In this document: one piece after another, positions 61,638-64,000 of the stretch
Position numbering within the stretch: position 1 is the stretch's first letter
Layout: the number at the start of each line of letters is the position of its first letter
Origin: Alphaproteobacteria bacterium
Lineage (GTDB): Bacteria; Pseudomonadota; Alphaproteobacteria; UBA8366; Aestuariispiraceae
Length of the DNA: 64,000 bases
Assembly (NCBI GenBank): GCA_006844765.1
Contig: SPJV01000101.1
Location: 1 to 64,000 of the forward strand
Direction: 5' to 3'
Notes under the pieces: model-generated
What the model was told of the DNA's origin: nothing
The model's database searches: none
Seen by the model: only the letters and a program-made list of their open reading frames with translations
Translations under genes and position numbers: made by a program

Positions 61638-62207
61638 TCACCCTTCATCCGTATGCGCCATGGACTTGCAAAGCTCGAAAATTCGCTTCCTGACAAGCGG
61701 GTCCTTAACCCGGTAATAAGCCCGGATAAGCTCAAGTGTTTCACGTTTTGCCATGGGATCAGCCTCCCGATACGGCTCTGTCGGAGGCTCAGACAAGCCG
61801 GCCCGCAACATCGGTGACTGATCAACCACATCATCGGTCATATCGTCATAGAAAAACTGTATCGGAACATCCAAAACGCGGCTTAAATCCCACAGGCGAC
61901 TCGCCCCGATTCGGTTCATACCACGTTCATATTTCTGGACTTGTTGGAAGGTCAGCCCAATCGCTTCCCCAAGTTTTTCCTGCGAGATTCCGAGGAGTGT
62001 CCGGCGCAACCGGACCCGCGCGCCGACGTGAATATCGACTGGATTGGGAATTCCTGGACGGCCAGCTGGGATTGGAGTCAGGGCCTTACCTGTCATGGGA
62101 GGTCGCCCGCGCTTCTTTGCCGGACCCTTTTTTGAGGCTGCCTTAGCAGCAGGTGATTTGCCGCCTGACATCTCATTTTCCGACTGTTTCGCCTTGTCCT
62201 TTGCCAT
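61638..62207 (-). CDS. XRE-family transcriptional regulator
   Basis: A 189-residue protein. Residues 1-60 are basic and low-complexity (KSPAAKAASKKGPAKKRGRPP), a flexible arm with an AT-hook-like GRPP. Residues 62-120 are an HTH_3 domain (IHVGARVRLRRTLLGISQEKLGEAIGLTFQQVQKYERGMNRIG), and the C-terminal 60 residues are helical and acidic. Homologues beside metK and lnt are frequent in alphaproteobacteria. The ATG at 62207 is set by GGAGG nine bases upstream; the frame is open further, but over the operator-like dyad. A role in SAM or cell-cycle control is suggested only by linkage. Confidence 0.88.
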   Translation of the reverse strand: MAKDKAKQSENEMSGGKSPAAKAASKKGPAKKRGRPPMTGKALTPIPAGRPGIPNPVDIHVGARVRLRRTLLGISQEKLGEAIGLTFQQVQKYERGMNRIGASRLWDLSRVLDVPIQFFYDDMTDDVVDQSPMLRAGLSEPPTEPYREADPMAKRETLELIRAYYRVKDPLVRKRIFELCKSMAHTDEG

Positions 62208-62234
62208 GTTTCGTAGCCTCCGCTGACTAACATC

Positions 62235-62260
62235 GGAACAATTCCGATACGGAATGTTCC
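62235..62260. promoter_or_regulatory. Operator-like compound dyad upstream of the XRE gene
   Basis: GGAACAATTCCG, ATA, CGGAATGTTCC: the arms are complementary except for one extra A in the left. Within it, TCGGAA-CAA-TTCCGA and TTCCG-ATA-CGGAA are overlapping smaller palindromes. It lies 27 bases upstream of the XRE start codon, as an autoregulatory site would. Confidence 0.5.
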
Positions 62261-62396
62261 ATCCCCTGCCCATCATCCCGGAAACCAGGAGAAACTGACA
62301 GCAAGAACACTGTCGGTACGTGTAGAAATACCATGCCTTGCCACCATCGATTACGCTAGACGGCGTTGCAGGCCGCGTCAAGAATGCCGCCCGTAT

Positions 62397-64000
62397 CTAT
62401 AGACGCACACGGCTCGAAGCGATTGCCGCAGCCCCCAAAATCACGAGGAACAGGAAGAACATGGTATCACCGAACCGCCCGTAGAATGTTGCCTCGGCTG
62501 GCTTCGGCAAGCGGATATCCAGTACACCGGCCTGGCCCAATCCGATCCGCCCGATTTCCCGGCCATAAGCATCGAAGGCAGCCGAAACCCCGGTGCTGGC
62601 GGCGCGCAGAATGGGCAGGCCTTCCTCGATCCCCCGCAACCGTGTTTGCGCCAAATGCTGGAAAGGCCCGATGGAATAGCCATACCAGGCATCATTCGTC
62701 AGATTAAGCAGCCATTCAGGCCGGGCTCCTCCAGCCTCTGTCACCGCGCCAGGGAACACCACCTCATAACAAATCAAGGGCGAGACCGGCGGCATACCGG
62801 GCAACGTTACCGTTCGCGGGCCAGGGCCGGACACATAACCTGAAACCCCACCGACGGCGCGAAGCGGCAAGTACTCCGATAACGGCACATATTCCCCGAA
62901 CGGGACCAGATGCGACTTTGCATATGTGCCGCGAATCATTCCGTTCTGATCCACGGCAGCCATGCCGTTGTGGATACCCTCCCCCTCTGGACTACGGAGC
63001 AAGGTACCTGTCAGAAGCAACCCATCTGCCGGAAGCATTGCCGCGATTGCAGCCCGGGCGGCATCCGCCTGCTCCATGAAGAAGGTTGCTGTCGTTTCGG
63101 GCCAAATCACGTGATCGACCCAATCGGGTCGGGTGCGGGTCGATAGTTCCAGATAAAGACTGAAATTGCGCCGCTGATAGGCGCGGCCCCATTTTTCACG
63201 CTGCGGAATCCCGCCCTGAACCATTCGAAGGCCGACACTCTCTGTCTGGTCTTCAACCGCTGTCGTTTCCGAAGAGAAGTCCCCAGCGAGTTCAGGCGCC
63301 TGCACAAGCCGTATCGCCCCCCACCCCGTCAGGACAATCGGCAGCGCAACGCCAAGAACACAGGCCACCACTGACTTTCGGTCAAAGGCCGGTTGATCCT
63401 GAAGCCTGTTCATAAGCGGCAGGGCGCACAAACAGGCGGACAAAAGCGCCAGAACACCCATACCATAGACACCAATCAGCGCCGCCGATTGGTCCAACCC
63501 GACAATTTCCGCCCAGGCGTAACCTGAGAGATTCCAGGGAAAACCAGTGAAAACATGGCCCTTTATCCATTCGGTCAGGGACCAGATAACGGCGATGCCG
63601 ATCGCGCGGCCTAACCCTGCTCTCAATCGGGCCACGGCAATCCCGGCCAACCCATAAAAGATGGCCAAGGCAGCGGGCAGGCCAACGGCCGCAAAGGGCA
63701 CCATCCACAAGAAATCAGCAGAGAACACCAGAAGGGCATTACTGATCCAGTAAAGCCCCGCGACATGCTGACCGAAGGCAAACCACCATCCGCGTGCAAA
63801 AGCAGCACGCCAGGAAAGCCGGTTGTCACCGACCCCGAACGACAGCACCAGTAAGGGAAAGGCAACATAGTAAACCGGTAAGACCCCAAACGGCGCGAAT
63901 GCGAAGACTGTGCTGGCGCCTAAAACAAATAAGGCGAGCCATAGGCGCCATCCCCGCGCTTCTGCCACGAAAGCGGCGGCCTTCAGATATGAGGGTCGGG
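62397..64000 (-). CDS. lnt: Apolipoprotein N-acyltransferase Lnt (5' end may lie outside the window)
   Basis: A 523-residue membrane enzyme counted from a GTG at 63968. The frame stays open to the window edge (SYLKAAAFVAEARGW), and related proteins start near there, so the true start may be further right. Six to eight N-terminal helices precede a nitrilase domain with the catalytic Glu (VIWPETTATFF), Lys (GTYAKSHLVPFGEYVPL) and Cys (SPLICYEVVFPGAV). The gene ends in a last membrane helix. It acylates the N-terminal cysteine of lipoproteins. Neighbours XRE, metK and trmB match the usual alphaproteobacterial order. Confidence 0.92.
   Translation of the reverse strand, partial: RPSYLKAAAFVAEARGWRLWLALFVLGASTVFAFAPFGVLPVYYVAFPLLVLSFGVGDNRLSWRAAFARGWWFAFGQHVAGLYWISNALLVFSADFLWMVPFAAVGLPAALAIFYGLAGIAVARLRAGLGRAIGIAVIWSLTEWIKGHVFTGFPWNLSGYAWAEIVGLDQSAALIGVYGMGVLALLSACLCALPLMNRLQDQPAFDRKSVVACVLGVALPIVLTGWGAIRLVQAPELAGDFSSETTAVEDQTESVGLRMVQGGIPQREKWGRAYQRRNFSLYLELSTRTRPDWVDHVIWPETTATFFMEQADAARAAIAAMLPADGLLLTGTLLRSPEGEGIHNGMAAVDQNGMIRGTYAKSHLVPFGEYVPLSEYLPLRAVGGVSGYVSGPGPRTVTLPGMPPVSPLICYEVVFPGAVTEAGGARPEWLLNLTNDAWYGYSIGPFQHLAQTRLRGIEEGLPILRAASTGVSAAFDAYGREIGRIGLGQAGVLDIRLPKPAEATFYGRFGDTMFFLFLVILGAAAIASSRVRL

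Noticed and set aside
62235..62260. A LexA/SOS box upstream of the XRE gene
   Set aside because: The alphaproteobacterial box is a GTTC-N7-GTTC type direct repeat; here GAAC and GTTC are inverted and 16 bases apart, so it does not fit.
1..64000. tRNA or rRNA genes, CRISPR arrays, insertion sequences, integrase or attachment sites
   Set aside because: Spacers were read for these; no cloverleaf-like segment, spaced direct-repeat array, transposase or integrase motif was found.

Overview
The window is a 64 kb chromosomal stretch from an alphaproteobacterium, most likely of the Rhodospirillales type. This rests on gene order. The right end carries the conserved run rpsO-pnp / truB / rbfA / infB / ylxR-L7Ae fusion / nusA / rimP, then trmB / metK / XRE regulator / lnt. 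The middle carries mrp divergent from hflK-hflC-DUF2065-degP, and serB divergent from miaA-ilvI-ilvH. The genus cannot be fixed by reading alone. No rRNA, tRNA, CRISPR array, insertion sequence or phage gene was recognised.

Bases 1-12,402 are a cell-surface polysaccharide locus, visibly richer in A+T than the rest. It holds three genes of a UDP-2,3-diacetamido-uronic acid (WbpB/WbpD/WbpE-like) pathway. Two uncommon genes sit inside that cassette: an enolase-superfamily enzyme of the muconate-lactonizing subgroup and a tandem flavodoxin-fold protein with a four-cysteine cluster motif. Then follow a decayed asparagine-synthetase-like remnant, a GT4 glycosyltransferase, a membrane GT39-like transferase, a convergent carbamoyltransferase / 49-residue DUF5989-like / SxtJ-like trio, and an O-antigen ligase/polymerase-like protein.

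Bases 12,457-30,966 are mostly housekeeping: pgk, a PQQ-type sugar dehydrogenase, hemW, a ubiquinone-type FAD hydroxylase, glnK-amtB (with a sigma-54-like promoter and a strong terminator), a DapC-like aminotransferase, ftsK-lolA, a methyltransferase, ilvI-ilvH, miaA, serB and an enol-lactonase-like hydrolase. Bases 31,059-37,473 hold degP, DUF2065, hflC, hflK, mrp and a Tat-exported protein with a C-terminal CAP domain and an apparent degenerate CAP-like N-terminal half. Bases 37,534-39,903 hold a membrane SGNH hydrolase facing a membrane transglutaminase-like protein.

Bases 39,938-49,223 include the most unusual gene seen: a prephenate dehydratase carrying a complete N-terminal XRE helix-turn-helix domain (HTH-PDT-ACT). 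A second ribosome-binding site and ATG survive at the junction, and an AT-rich dyad lies in its promoter. Upstream is a yejABEF-type peptide transporter operon that runs on into a FAD amine oxidoreductase and a small protein with a possible ribbon-helix-helix N-terminus and a C-terminal J domain. A PAS protein gene lies before the operon.

Bases 49,378-64,000 are the translation/transcription block and end in lnt, whose true start may lie beyond the right edge. Several spacers just ahead of start codons carry short tandem repeats (12 bp x5 before ilvI, 13 bp x3 before infB, 7 bp x4 before the SGNH gene). Others carry operator-like dyads (before the flavoprotein gene, degP, the HTH-pheA gene and the metK-adjacent XRE gene, and between hflK and mrp). 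All functions are read from motifs and context; no database search was run.
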